Positions 31,594 through 42,543 of a DNA stretch of 64,000 nt are shown here, piece after piece. This DNA comes from Pseudophaeomoniella oleicola (taxonomy: Eukaryota; Ascomycota; Eurotiomycetes; Phaeomoniellales; Phaeomoniellaceae), in NCBI GenBank assembly GCA_003868215.1, contig QWDQ01000027.1, forward strand, positions 266,077-330,076. Direction: 5' to 3'. Within the stretch, counting starts at the first letter, position 1. The number at the start of each line of letters is the position of its first letter. The translations under genes and the position numbers were made by a program. The notes beneath the pieces are model-generated. The model was not told the origin of the DNA. It saw nothing but the letters and a program-made list of their open reading frames with translations, and made no database searches.

Positions 31594-34212
31594 TCATCCG
31601 TCTCCATACATGTCGTCTTCGTCCGCTTCTTCTGTGCCAACTCCAATATTTTCCCCTGTTTGCCGCCCTTCGACTTTCGCCCTCGCCTCCTGCTTTTTGT
31701 ATAAACCAGCCAGAAAGTCACTGGTACTTGCTTCATCGATGCTTTTGTCCTCCCTAACCTTGAGGAATCGAGGAAATCGGAGACTTAACCCCCTTTCCTC
31801 ACTGACCAGTCCAATCGCAGCCGTATAGGTGGGACTCAATGTGATATCCGCGAAAGCCATTTCCCAGACTTCTTGAGGCTCAAACCATATATCGGGAGAC
31901 CCTATATACTCGACATATCCTGGCTTCCGAGCAAGCACGTTGTCACTTCCTTCGGCATACTTTTCTTTGTTCGCTTGATAGAACTTGTCAGTGAAACCAG
32001 AAATGCATTTCGTGACTACTTCCAAGGACCCAGTCTCCGGATTACGACAAGCAAGAAGTACAGGTGACCACCATTTCGCCTTGCGGCCTTGACCATGCCA
32101 TCCAGCAACGGGAATCAGATCGATTGTATCAGCAGCGACCGCATAGTCCTTTTTGACCTTCAGCCACGAGTCTAGACGCTTGTCGGGTTCATAGGTGGAA
32201 AGGAGAGCTTTGCGCCGGGCGCCGGTAGCTTTGTCTTCTTCCTTGCCCGCTTTCGTCTTTTTGGTGGACGTTTTCTTGGACTTGGAGGGAGTGTTTGGCG
32301 CTGACTCGATGGCAGGTGTCGGTGTCTCTCTCTCAAGGTCCATACCAGCTTGAGCCTGCAATTCAGGGTTTGGGAGATTGTCCAGCACCTTGACCATAAT
32401 ACCTTCACATTTGATATCTGTAGCCCCTTTGAAGAAATCAAGGACGGTCTCGGAGTCTGCGGATGTCGCGTCTATGCTCTTCACCCAAGTGAAATGGTGC
32501 TCCTTTTCGATGAACATTGATCTCAGAAGAGCACGTCGTTCACGGAACGGTCTGTCGAGAAGTGGCTCCCCATTGAGATACATGAGGTCGAAAGCAAACA
32601 GGCAGACATCGATCTTGATACTTCCGATGTCGACATCCTTCCTTGCTCGGTTCGTGAGGGACTGGAAGGGTTTCAAATCCCCCGTTTCTCGATCGACGGC
32701 GACAACTTCACCCTCTAGAATGAAACTCGAAACGCCATCTCCACGTATCTCCGGTACAAGCGCTACCAGGTCTGGATATTTATCCGTCATAACCTCCAGA
32801 TGACGGGAAAATATTGACACCTTCCCTTTATCGTCACAATGAACCTGCGCTCTTTGACCATCGTATTTATACTCGCAGCTAAAGTCCCTTCCTTGAAGCT
32901 TTGTGAGCATTTCACTCAAATCACGGGTTATGCTGCCCAGCATAGGTCGTAATGGAATATGGAGGGAAAGTCCACACCGGATCAGAAGCTCTTCGCACGG
33001 CCCAACTTCTAGAAGACACGGGACAAGATCATTGTAGTTTGGCCGTCTCGCAAAGGACGCTTTCACAAGCTCTTCGGCTTTTACATAGATCTCTGCCAGT
33101 TCTTCCTTCTTCAGCTTCCTGAGCTGTTCAACATTTTGAGTCTCAAATTCCGCCTCCGGAGGCTTGTTGTACAGGAAAGCCCTTGCCAAAGCAATAAGCA
33201 TCGTGGTTTTGACAGCACCAATTCTGAGATGTTGTACAAGGGTCCTAACGATATATCTGCTTTCTTCCGCCCCTCGTGCATCTTGCACTAACCGCTCCAC
33301 GATCCTTTGCTTGTTTTCCACACTCCCCGTCCCTTTGCTGTTGGCGATCTTGACCAATGACTGGTATACAGCCTTTATCGACAAAGGTTTTGGTTTCTTC
33401 AACGTGAAGCTTTGCTTCTTCTTAGCTTCGAACGCGACATCACCGGCATCTCCGTGTCTATCATACAGCGATTTCAATCCCGCGTTGTCGAGTCCACAAA
33501 CCTTTTTCAAAGCTTTTGATATTGCCGAACCACCAAGACCTAGCTCAAGCGAGATATAAGGTGGCGAGATGGAATTAGTTGCAAGCCAGACCGCCGGCAA
33601 GAGGCTGCTAGGATCTCCTACTATGATCGTTCTGAGGCAATTGACCAATGTATCTACAATTTTAATCCGACTCTGAGTACTGTTGACTAGCACAAAGCAT
33701 CTTGTAAGAAGAGCGTATGAAGCGTCCCCTCCCTCTCGAGCCCAGTGGACTTGTAATTCCGGAATGTAGTCGTAGGGATCGAACGTAAGCGGAGACTCAT
33801 CAAATGGCACATTGAGCGTGATCGCGTCTTCCGCGGATGCCGTTGATTGTAACGACAGCACAGTATTCACTTCCCTGCTAAAGCTTATCTTGCCCTCTGT
33901 CGGTTCATGCTTGGGTGCTTGCGCAATCTCCTGCGGTTCCTGAGGTAGAGGACTTCGTGTGTTGGCCGGCGTTGATTCACCGTTTCTTTGGTAATGTTCT
34001 TGGTCCCATTCAGCTTGTAGCTTCCTCGCAAGCTCCTCATCAGTCAAGTCTACACTTTTGGGTGTCACGTCTTGGTCGTGATTGGAAGCGACCGTAGTGT
34101 CTGTCTTGCTCTTCTTCGCAGCCTGTCTCCCAAAGAAGTAATCCAGACTTTTGGTTGGAATTGGCTCGGCTCTCGTATCATTCTTTTTGCGCCTTTTAGC
34201 CGGGCTCTCCAT
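31594..34212 (-). CDS. CDC9: ATP-dependent DNA ligase I
   Basis: Replicative DNA ligase that seals Okazaki fragments and repair nicks in the nucleus. It has 872 residues in one uninterrupted exon. A basic N-terminal tail (KRRKK at 6-10) and SLDYFFG at 22-28 resemble a nuclear signal and a PCNA-binding motif. A low-complexity linker leads to the DNA-binding domain (about 130-370). The adenylation motif is YKYDGQRAQVH with lysine K449, and the following LEGEVVAVD, FDLMYLNGEP, CEGIMVK and OB-fold parts are in the usual order. An insert rich in Lys/Thr (about 640-680) sits before the OB-fold part. The length fits ligase I, and there is no BRCT domain, which separates it from ligase IV. The start at 34212 is the first ATG of the frame. 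Confidence 0.96.
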   Translation of the reverse strand: MESPAKRRKKNDTRAEPIPTKSLDYFFGRQAAKKSKTDTTVASNHDQDVTPKSVDLTDEELARKLQAEWDQEHYQRNGESTPANTRSPLPQEPQEIAQAPKHEPTEGKISFSREVNTVLSLQSTASAEDAITLNVPFDESPLTFDPYDYIPELQVHWAREGGDASYALLTRCFVLVNSTQSRIKIVDTLVNCLRTIIVGDPSSLLPAVWLATNSISPPYISLELGLGGSAISKALKKVCGLDNAGLKSLYDRHGDAGDVAFEAKKKQSFTLKKPKPLSIKAVYQSLVKIANSKGTGSVENKQRIVERLVQDARGAEESRYIVRTLVQHLRIGAVKTTMLIALARAFLYNKPPEAEFETQNVEQLRKLKKEELAEIYVKAEELVKASFARRPNYNDLVPCLLEVGPCEELLIRCGLSLHIPLRPMLGSITRDLSEMLTKLQGRDFSCEYKYDGQRAQVHCDDKGKVSIFSRHLEVMTDKYPDLVALVPEIRGDGVSSFILEGEVVAVDRETGDLKPFQSLTNRARKDVDIGSIKIDVCLFAFDLMYLNGEPLLDRPFRERRALLRSMFIEKEHHFTWVKSIDATSADSETVLDFFKGATDIKCEGIMVKVLDNLPNPELQAQAGMDLERETPTPAIESAPNTPSKSKKTSTKKTKAGKEEDKATGARRKALLSTYEPDKRLDSWLKVKKDYAVAADTIDLIPVAGWHGQGRKAKWWSPVLLACRNPETGSLEVVTKCISGFTDKFYQANKEKYAEGSDNVLARKPGYVEYIGSPDIWFEPQEVWEMAFADITLSPTYTAAIGLVSEERGLSLRFPRFLKVREDKSIDEASTSDFLAGLYKKQEARAKVEGRQTGENIGVGTEEADEDDMYGDG

Positions 34213-34513
34213 ATTGGCTAGAGGCTTCTGTGGCAGGACGCACAGTGCTCCCTATCCCTCAGTCATCGTTCAAGGTCGCTGGCAACTGCGCGTTCGATAG
34301 TTATCAAAGCGTGAGTCTGAGTCTATGTCTAAACACCCTAATCGTCATCGATCTTCAGGGTCCACCTCAGGTCAGGTAGCGCTACCCGCTGGGGAAATTG
34401 TTAGGACCTTCTCCAAGTTTAAACATTACCTGCCTTGTTCCCTCAGTTCACCGCGCAAATAGCTGGGCTTCAGAGCTGGGTCGTGACCCTCAAAGTACTC
34501 TCTGACCCTTAAT
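34213..34513. promoter_or_regulatory. Divergent promoter between DNA ligase I and RINT-1-like genes
   Basis: A 301-bp spacer shared by two head-to-head housekeeping genes. No palindrome copy or other element stands out. Confidence 0.4.
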
Positions 34514-37245
34514 ATGGACACCAGGGTCGAGGATTATCTCAATGACAAGTTCCAGACGGAAGCAGACCTTGAAAGCTTGGATGCGCTGCTTGAGACAGCT
34601 AAGCATCAGCAAGCACTTCTGAAGCGGCAGGCAAGTCTACTCCTACATCTCTAGTATAGGAATCTGACTGTAACAGCTCGATGAAGCTAACGCTGCCCTC
34701 GGAGAGGCCAGCGATCTCTCAGCGCAACGGCAATCGAACTTACAACATGAGCTTTCCAGCTTTCAGAACCAGCAAGCCAGTATCGATATACGGTTGCAAG
34801 AGGTAACAGGGGCAGACGACATCGATGAAGCAGTGTCAAGTTTCGCAGAACTGCGAACCAGTTTGCAAAATCTTGATGTGGCATCAGCATATCTTGAACT
34901 ATTGGAAGAAGTAGACAGGCTTGCGTAAGTCAGCTCTTGCGCATTTTCACACCAGACCCTCACATCTCGATGTAGGACCACCGCCCGGCAAAACCTACGA
35001 AAGGATCCTCGTTCGGCTATATCGAACTACGCACGTCTGAAATCAATCGTCGTTGAGTTGGGGTTCGCCCAAAATGCAGCTGAAGGAGCGGCGCCGCATC
35101 TGATCGATGACGTGGAACAAAAGACCAAAAGTCTGTGGGAGCAGATGCGTAAAGTCTTTGGTGATGATCTACAGAAAACTTTGGACGACATGTCATGGCC
35201 CAACAAAGACCTCAAATTAGAAAAAGGTCTACTGGAACGCTGGGAAGAACAGGTTGGATTGCTTCTAGATCTCCAGGTACCGTAAGTGCCGCATATTGCC
35301 TCCTCCTAGTCAACTTGACGCTGACAGAAGAAGGGACCTCCGCCCACGAGATACCGAAGAGCCTCACCAAGCTCAACACCGGGGACCAGCTGTTCTTTTG
35401 CCTCTAGAGGTCATGGTCCACCCGTTGGACTTACGATTTCGCTATCACTTCAATGGTGATAAGCCGACCAATCGTCTAGACAAACCGGAATATTTCCTGT
35501 CTCATATTGTTGACCTACTTGAAGCTCATAACGACTTCCTACTTGATTACTTTCAGCCGATCCTAGACAGACAGGTCAGCCAGACTGACATTGAGGTCAA
35601 CCTGGCTTATTCGGATGCCACAACTGCCTTCATCACGGCACTCCTGCCAATCGTGCGTCAAAAATGCCTCAACATGTTGCCACAGGTGGTGGATAGTGCC
35701 CAGCTTTTGTCACACTTTGTCCACGAACTTATGGAGTTCGATACTACCATTAGGGATACATGGGACTATAGTCCCACTGCTTCACCTCGTGAAACTTGGA
35801 AGGGACTAACATGGGAGATGCTGGTCACTCATAATTACTTTAACCCGTGGTTCGAAGCCGAAAAGTCCTTTGCTATAAGTCGTTATCATGGGATCATCTC
35901 TGCGCCAGATAGCGGTGAGATTGATTACGACAGTCCACTTCCGGGCACAACGAAACCGACGAAAGGCGCCATTAGAGTAAATGATCTCCTCGAGACGATT
36001 ACTGATCGCTATCGACCGTTATATTCCTTCAGTCATAAATTACGTTTTGTGATTGACATCCAACTTGAGATATTCGACCAGTACCATCGCCGGCTGCATG
36101 GATCGCTAGAAGCCTATCTTACAATGACATCAACCGTCGGTCGAGTAATGACCGGATCGACGAGCAAGGATCCGTCCACTGATCTTTCTGGAACAAAGGG
36201 TCTTGATCGCCTCTGTCGGGTATTTGGCTCCGCTGAGTACCTGGAGAGAAAGATGCTTGACTGGAGCGATGATGTATTCTTTGTCGAACTCTGGGATGAA
36301 TTGGAAGAGAGAGCAAGGCAAAATGCTGGGACCAGCAGGTCCGTTGCGAGGGATATGTCTGTCTCTCATATTGCTTCTCGCACATCGGCAGCTGTCATTA
36401 ATGGCGGCGGATCAAATGTTGCGGAGGGCGAGAAGGACGGCGGTGCCTTGTTCGATGAGACAGCATCCGCTTACCATCGTCTACGAACACGGAGTGAAAG
36501 TCTCATTCTGGAGGCTGTCGAGAACTCCGTTCGTAGTTCCTTCCAAAGCTACTCTAAAATATCCACATGGTCGTCTTTGGCGACTTCGACGACAGCAAAT
36601 GCAAGTTCTGGTGGCACTGCACCCTCGATCTCTTCAGAGGTTACTGAAACTCTTCAAACAATTGACGCACAACTCGAGTTCCTTGCAGCCGTGCTTGCTA
36701 AGGCCCCGTTGCGGCGGGTGACGCGGCAGCTCTGCCTTAGTCTGCAAAGCTATATATGGGACTTTGTGCTCATGAGGAATTCTTTCAGCGCCGGCGGTGC
36801 TGCGACTTTATATGGGGACGTCGAAGCGATTTGGAATGTTATTGACCGGCATACTGGCAGCAATATCGCCGAAAGTGTCATGAAGAAACTTCGCGATGCC
36901 TTAGGACTTCTTTGCCTACCTGCAGGTTCTCAACCAACAAATGGCGAAGAATCCAATGGTGCTGCCGAAGGGGACGATGCTTGGGGCTTCGACGAGGATG
37001 AATCGTCTCTTGACACTGGAAGACCAAGTGTCAACGACATGCACGCTCAGCAAGATTCATCCGAAGCTGCCCAGTCACTCTATGACGCATCGCAAGCGCA
37101 GACTTGGAACCTGTGGGACGTGGAAAAGCGAGTGTTTCGAAGTAATGACTCTGCACGTGAGGCCCTCCGCCTTCTGGGTCTAGACACTCTGAGTGAAAGC
37201 GAGGGCCGCAATGTGCTCGGACGACGGATTGAGCTACAGAAATAA
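34514..37245 (+). CDS. RINT-1/Tip20 family vesicle-tethering protein
   Basis: Four exons, 34514-34630, 34677-34924, 34976-35281 and 35328-37245, give 862 residues. The family (RINT-1 in animals, Tip20 in yeast) is part of the Dsl1/NRZ complex that tethers Golgi-derived vesicles at the ER and supports SNARE assembly. Residues about 20-130 are predicted coiled coil by their heptad-like spacing. The body is all-helical, with the family's central block (PLDLRFRYHFNGDKPTNR, LDKPEYFLSH, and NPWFEAEKSFAISRYHGI) clearly present. A Ser/Thr-rich loop occurs near 570. The first intron uses a GC donor (34631-34676) with CTGAC and ACAG; reading through hits a stop, so splicing is needed. Head-to-head with the ligase gene. 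Confidence 0.93.
34631..34676 (+). other. GC-AG intron in the RINT-1-like gene
   Basis: A 46-nt intron begins GCAAGT, with CTGAC about 10 nt before its AACAG end. No GT donor nearby keeps the frame with a normal intron length. GC-AG introns are a known minor class processed by the major spliceosome. Confidence 0.85.
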
Positions 37246-37730
37246 GTGAACGGGTTGAATCACACTGTACGGTCATCTCAATAATATATCCCATCCATTG
37301 TCGTGTAAACTGGCTGGAATCGAAACGGAGATAGACAAATATCTACAAGTCAGCCAGATCTTCCATGGTCTATCTATAAAAGCGCCAATGCCAGCAGAGG
37401 AATTGTCTTCGCATGGTGACTTTTCCAGAGCTGAGCCAAGCCGTCTTTGGTATGCCAGCATTGTGGCTATCTCATCCACTCTCTTGACAGCATGGAGAGG
37501 AGTGATTAATTAGAGACCATTTCATAAATGTATCAAGACAGCGAGACTGAGACTGAGACTGGGAGTTCCGCGGCGGACATGAGCGCGCCTCGTTCGCCTT
37601 CCATAAATGGTCAAGATCCTGTCCCTGATCCCCTCGCGCTTCTCTCCCAGACAAAAGTGAGGAAATTATCTTACAAATGATGGGAAATGAGGGGGAGGAA
37701 TGGAATGGAATGGATGGGGCCTATCATCAC

Positions 37731-37759
37731 TGTCATTGTCATTGTCATTGTCATTGTCA
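37731..37759 (+). repeat. Microsatellite (TGTCAT)n
   Basis: Nearly five perfect TGTCAT units in the spacer between the tether and GGT genes. Confidence 0.85.
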
Positions 37760-37910
37760 CTATCAAGTAGACTTACCCGCAACGTCGCTCTCTATTCGGA
37801 GCCTGTCCGACCAACCTTCCTTACTGTGGTTTACCCTCACTTTGAATGAATCTGCTGGTCGTCTGTACCTATTATGCCCCTCTGAATGGTGGGGTTCAAT
37901 TGAGACCGTG

Positions 37911-37922
37911 TACTACGTAGTA
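37911..37922. repeat. Dispersed palindrome TACTACGTAGTA
   Basis: Exact copy 359 bp upstream of the gamma-glutamyltranspeptidase start codon. Confidence 0.8.
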
Positions 37923-38280
37923 CACCACATCCTTCGGTCGACCGAATCACCTTCCAAGCGTGGGATGGGATGGTTTTCAAGACGACATCGGACATGAATT
38001 GCTGATAAGTGTCTCGCTCTTTTTTCTATGCCGTGAATGAATCTCCTGCTGTCTTCCATTTTACATAGTTTGGGTGGTGTGTATATCCATCAGTATTCCT
38101 AAATCACATTTCCTCAAGTGATCGACATCTTGCATTGGTGAACGGCAGACGACTGCGCATTCGAACCGGTCTCGGCGCAGTTTTGCTTCCCCTCGAGCGT
38201 CCACAGGTTTGTCATTAGATCTGTATTGTCGCCACAGCTCGAGGTAAAACCATAGACAAATCAGAGGTACTTGCGCCAAC

Positions 38281-40358
38281 ATGCCTCTCAACGCCAACGC
38301 CATTTTCCCCGCCTCGGGCCCCAGCTTCGTTCAGTTTCCCAGTCGCAGAAGTGTTGTTCACAGTACCAATGGCATTGTCGCCAGTACCCAGCCCTTGGCC
38401 TGTGAGGCGGGCCAACGAATATTGAAGCAGGGAGGGAATGCTGCGGTAAGTGTTACCCTTCGCCGAGTCGCATGGACCCGGTGCGCATTGCAAGTCAACA
38501 GCGGCTGACATTTGCCCACAGGATGCAGCGGTTGCTGTTGGTATGCTAACCTCTCCGATCATTGCTTGACGACAACCGCAGCTTCAGGAAAACTGACACT
38601 CGGACTAGCTGCGGCGCTTAACATGACCGAACCCTCGATGACGGGCATTGGAGGAGACTGCTTCTGTCTTTTCTACAAAGCATCCGACAAGAAGGTGTAT
38701 GCTCTCAATGGATCGGGAAGAGCAGGTGCGAAAGTTACCCTTGACCGTGTGAGGAGCGACCTTGGTGTGAAAGAAGGTCAAGCTGGGTCGATACCGATGA
38801 GTGGGCCCGGTTCTGTGCACGCTGTTACTGTTCCTGGAGCAGCTGCAGGATGGGTAGATACCATAGAGAGGTTCGGAACCGGCAAGCTATCGATGGAGCA
38901 GATCCTAGAACCTGCCATCCAGTTGGGAGAGGAGGGATACCCGGTGTCCGAACTGAGTGCATACTACGTAAGCTTACCCTGCATAAGATACGTCTTTACG
39001 AACCACACCAAAAACTCGTCCTCATCTTACGATGGAACTATACTGATGTTTCTTAGTGGCAAGTTTCTGAGGGAAAGATTCGCGATGCGTCTCCCAACTT
39101 TCGCGAGATGCTGAAGTCAGTACCTTCCGAGAAAGATGGTGTTCGTGCACCCAAAGCAGGTGAAATATTCCGCAATCCAAATCTAGCAAAGACTTTCCGT
39201 ACTCTTGCAACTGAGGGAAAGGAGGCATTCTATACGGGGCGTATCGGCCAAGAGCTTGTCAAAGTTGTTCAGGACCTGGGCGGTCATCTCGAACTAGCGG
39301 ATCTCGAAAACCATGCCAAGTTGGGTTCCGGTTCTCCTGATCCTATATGCTTGCATTATAGAGGCCAAAAGACAGGAGATGCTCCCTCCAGTCATGTCGC
39401 CGGGGATGCACCTTATGACGGGGTCAAGCTTTGGGAACATCCGCCAAACGGTCAGGGAATCGTCGCTCTGATGGCCCTTGGGATAATACAGGAGCTCGAA
39501 AAGGCCGGCAAGATCCCTCACTTCGCATCCCTCTCAGACCACAACTCCACGACCTATATTCACGCTGTCATTGAAGCACTCCGTATCGCCTTTAGCGACG
39601 CCGCATGGTACGTCACGGACCCGGACGTCGTCAAAGTGCCATCCCAAGAAATGATCAGCGAATCATATCTCGCTGAACGAGCGAAGCTCTTCTCTCCTGA
39701 CCACGCCCTACCCGCCACCCACCACGGCGAACCATCACCCGCCCATCGCAGTTCTGACACTGTCTATTTCTCTGTGACCGACCGCTTCGGCAACGGCTGC
39801 TCCTTCATTAACAGCAACTACGGTGGCTTCGGTACCTGCATCATCCCCGCCGGATGCGGCTTCACATTGCAAAACCGCGGAGCCAACTTCAGCCTCCGGC
39901 CCGACCACCCCAACGCCCTCGCGCCGAACAAAAGACCCTACCACACCATCATCCCCGCCCTCATCACCAACGCCCACGACGACTCCCTGCACAGCGTCTA
40001 CGGCGTCATGGGCGGCTTCATGCAACCCCAAGGCCACGTGCAAGTCCTCCTGAACATGCTCGCCTTCCACATGACCCCGCAATCCGCCCTCGACGCCCCC
40101 CGCATCTGCCTCGCCATCTCCAGCTCCGACGACGAATCCAAGTCCGAAACGACCGTCTACCTCGAAGAAGGCATCTCGGACGCCACAGCCGCCGAGCTCG
40201 CCGCGCTCGGCCACAAGGTCAAGATCCTGACGGGTATGGACCGCAGCATGTTTGGAAGGGGACAGGTCATCCGCGCGCATGTTGACGAGGAGTCCGGACG
40301 GTTCGTGTATAGTGCTGGGAGCGATATGAGGGGTGATGGGATGGCTATGCCTGTGTAA
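38281..40358 (+). CDS. Gamma-glutamyltranspeptidase family protein (Ntn hydrolase)
   Basis: Four exons, 38281-38445, 38522-38540, 38609-38967 and 39057-40358, give 614 residues. The second exon is only 19 nt; its joins were chosen because they restore DAAVAVAAALN followed by [11 protein letters not shown], a conserved block of the family. The enzyme is made as a precursor that cuts itself before a Thr, which becomes the nucleophile. Here that residue is T416 in SSDTVYFSV, and NSNYGGFG and the C-terminal small-subunit block follow. Family members hydrolyse or transfer the gamma-glutamyl group of glutathione and its conjugates. No signal peptide or membrane anchor is visible, unlike classical surface GGTs, so it is more like the cytosolic YwrD-type branch. 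The last 500 nt are very rich in C-ending codons. Confidence 0.92.
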
Positions 40359-40551
40359 GGTCTTCGGAGAGGTCAATACCCTCAGGGTAATTCACGATAT
40401 TTACATCCTAGTTCTAAATAGATAGCTAGATGATAATACCTAGTCAAGTAAGCGCCAATATATCAACAATGCATTGTCTTTACTCTCTGGTGTTAGGGTA
40501 TGATGAATGATGAGACATGAATACAGTATCTACCTAACAAAAGCTGTTAAT

Positions 40552-40579
40552 TACTACTACTACTACTACTACTACTACT
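40552..40579 (+). repeat. Microsatellite (TAC)n
   Basis: About nine TAC units just beyond, and touching, the 3' end of the OTU gene, in the convergent spacer with the GGT gene. Confidence 0.85.
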
Positions 40580-41001
40580 CCTTCCTCTTCCTCTCCAACG
40601 CATTATAATGTTCCCCCAACCCAAAACTCTTCCTATAATACGCCAACCAAATCTCCCCTTCCCTTTCCTTTTCTCCTCCCTTACTTTCTTCACTACTACT
40701 ACTACTCAAATCAATACATCTGACCCCACCACCACCAGCCTGAACGACATTGACGCGACGACCGGACCAGCGTGATATGGCGGACAGTTCGAGTTCGCCG
40801 CCCCATTCGGCGGTGTGGGCGATTTTGGTGGTGTAGGATTCGAGGGAGTCGTCGTTGTCTTCGGAGAGGAGGAAGGGGACGTAGAGGGATGGGTGGGTGA
40901 GGATGTGGGTGGCGGTTAGGTGGCGGATTGTGTGGTAGGTGTATTGTTGTTGGTCGTGGTTGTTGTTGGTTTTCAGGTCTTTTGATGATGACGGAGGTGA
41001 C

Positions 41002-41034
<33 letters not shown>

Positions 41035-41675
41035 AAAGCATGAGCGACGGCAGAGTACATGCAGTGACCGTCGCTGCGGATTTCTTTCTCGACCAGGCCG
41101 AGGTCGGCGATCAGTTTGGCCATTTGCGCGCGTTCGATCGCTCGGTGGTCGGTTTGCGACGAGGCTTCGTGGGAGGCTTGTTCCGCGGCCTGGGCGGCTT
41201 CGGCTGCTCGACGGGCGAGACGGGCTTTTTGACGATTCGGTTTTTTGGGCTGTGAGGAGGGAGTTAGTGTTAATGTTGTTGGAGATGAAGATGGAGATGG
41301 AGATGTAACAGCGGTGGATTGAGGGTGTGTGGTTGGTGACTCTAGTGACTGCGTGGTGGTGGCAGTAGTAATAGTATGAGAGATGCCATCTTGTGAATCT
41401 GACCGATCTTTGTCGTCCTTAATTTTCAATCTATCCAAATCCAGCTCACCGTCCACTCCTTTCACCTCTCCCCCATCCTGTCCCTCTTCCCCTTCATCAC
41501 CACCCTCAAGTTCCCGTACCTCCACCTGATGCCTCTCTTTCAATTCCCGCTCCAACCGCTCACACTCATCGTTGACACCACGCCGCGTCTTCTTCGTCGC
41601 CGACTTCTTCTTCTGTGTGATCTTCGACTGTAGATCTCGGATCTCTTTCCTGTGCTTGGCTAGTAATTCCTCCAT
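40575..41675 (-). CDS. OTU2: OTU-domain deubiquitinase, OTUD6/Otu2-like
   Basis: A 366-residue cysteine protease predicted to remove ubiquitin from ribosome-associated or other proteins. I start at the ATG at 41675 (MEELLAKHRKEIRDLQ), where family similarity begins. The frame is open 19 codons further to an ATG at 41732, which is the alternative. Residues 1-60 are a charged coiled coil typical of OTUD6 proteins. A long acidic, Ser/Thr-rich linker follows. The catalytic Cys is in SDGHCMYSAV and the His in LGEHYNALE near the C terminus, both intact. A run of 12 Ser inside the OTU domain is encoded by a (GAT)11 repeat on the opposite strand (41002-41034). This is an unusual place for a length-variable tract. 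Confidence 0.88.
41002..41034 (+). repeat. Coding microsatellite (GAT)11
   Basis: Thirty-three bases of perfect GAT repeat, read on the minus strand as a poly-Ser run within the OTU gene. Confidence 0.9.
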
Positions 41676-42543
41676 GGTGACGCTTGCTTTTTTACTTGTT
41701 GTGGTGGTACCTAACCCTGTACAGAGAGACATTCAGTATGTCTCTCTCTCTCTCTCTCTCTCTCTGGACCAGAGCGGACAGATATCTCTAATGGAGAGGG
41801 TTCCTGAAGATCTGATTTGAAAATCCGAGCCAGACCACAAACACCCGTATCTTCAATCCTACTCAATCTTCCTCAAGCTTATGAGTCTCTCTCTCGTCTT
41901 TTAGACCGTAATTCCAAAACACGAACCCAGAAATCCGAATCGTCCAGTATAGCCAATGCCAGAGAAAAAACCCAGGGCTCTACCTCAGGTATCGAAGCGT
42001 TGGCAAAACCCTTGATAATAGACGTACATACACTCTCGAGCGGACTCGAAGAAGCAAGATCTCTATCGGTCAAAGACTGGGGTTCAGTGATTGATGATTT
42101 TTGATGTTTGACATTAGATTGCTGATTGAGGCTTAGAACGTTTGAACATGTAGGAGCTGGTAGATATGTGAAGTGATAGTATTGCAATATTGACGTTCGC
42201 GGGAAAAATTATTCGCTTTATGCCCACACATTCCTGGATATATACTCGAGGTATGTCCTCAAACACATCTTACATGTTGACAGCGACTCAACTACAGTCC
42301 ATGATAATTACGAGCACAAGGATTGATGATAAGTCATATTGGAGCTTCAATTCTACGAAATCATGCTATCCCCCTGGTATCTTTAACGATGGCGAAGCAA
42401 TTCTAGCTCAATCAGGATCCTACTGCTAAACCATCCACCGAGAGCACCTTCTATGTCCCCAGCCCGTCTTTCTCGTAACTCCGAAATCTAATGCTCTGGT
42501 TCCTGCGACCTGCGCCAGGCAGTGTATGTCTGTAGTACTTGTT
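41676..42543. other. Spacer between OTU and trehalase genes
   Basis: Promoter side of the OTU gene and 3' flank of the trehalase gene. The open frames are short and mutually antisense (for example near 41817-42187) and lack family features. No gene is called. Confidence 0.45.
41741..41765 (+). repeat. Microsatellite (TC)n
   Basis: Twelve TC units lie just upstream of the OTU gene start, probably in its leader or core promoter. Confidence 0.85.

Larger units (their letters stand above)
37246..38280. other. Intergenic spacer upstream of the GGT gene
   Basis: Holds three GAGACT units (37543-37560), a (TGTCAT)n run at 37731-37759 and one exact copy of the dispersed palindrome at 37911-37922. 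No gene is supported. Confidence 0.55.

Noticed and set aside
38541-38587. Earlier acceptor (CGCAG at about 38580) for the second GGT intron
   Set aside because: It would insert a nonconserved segment into the DAAVAVAAALN block; the acceptor at 38608 restores the family sequence exactly.
39735-40376. 213-codon minus-strand frame opposite the GGT gene
   Set aside because: It is a shadow of GC-rich codons of the real gene: Gly/Ala/Val/Asp-rich with no family motif.
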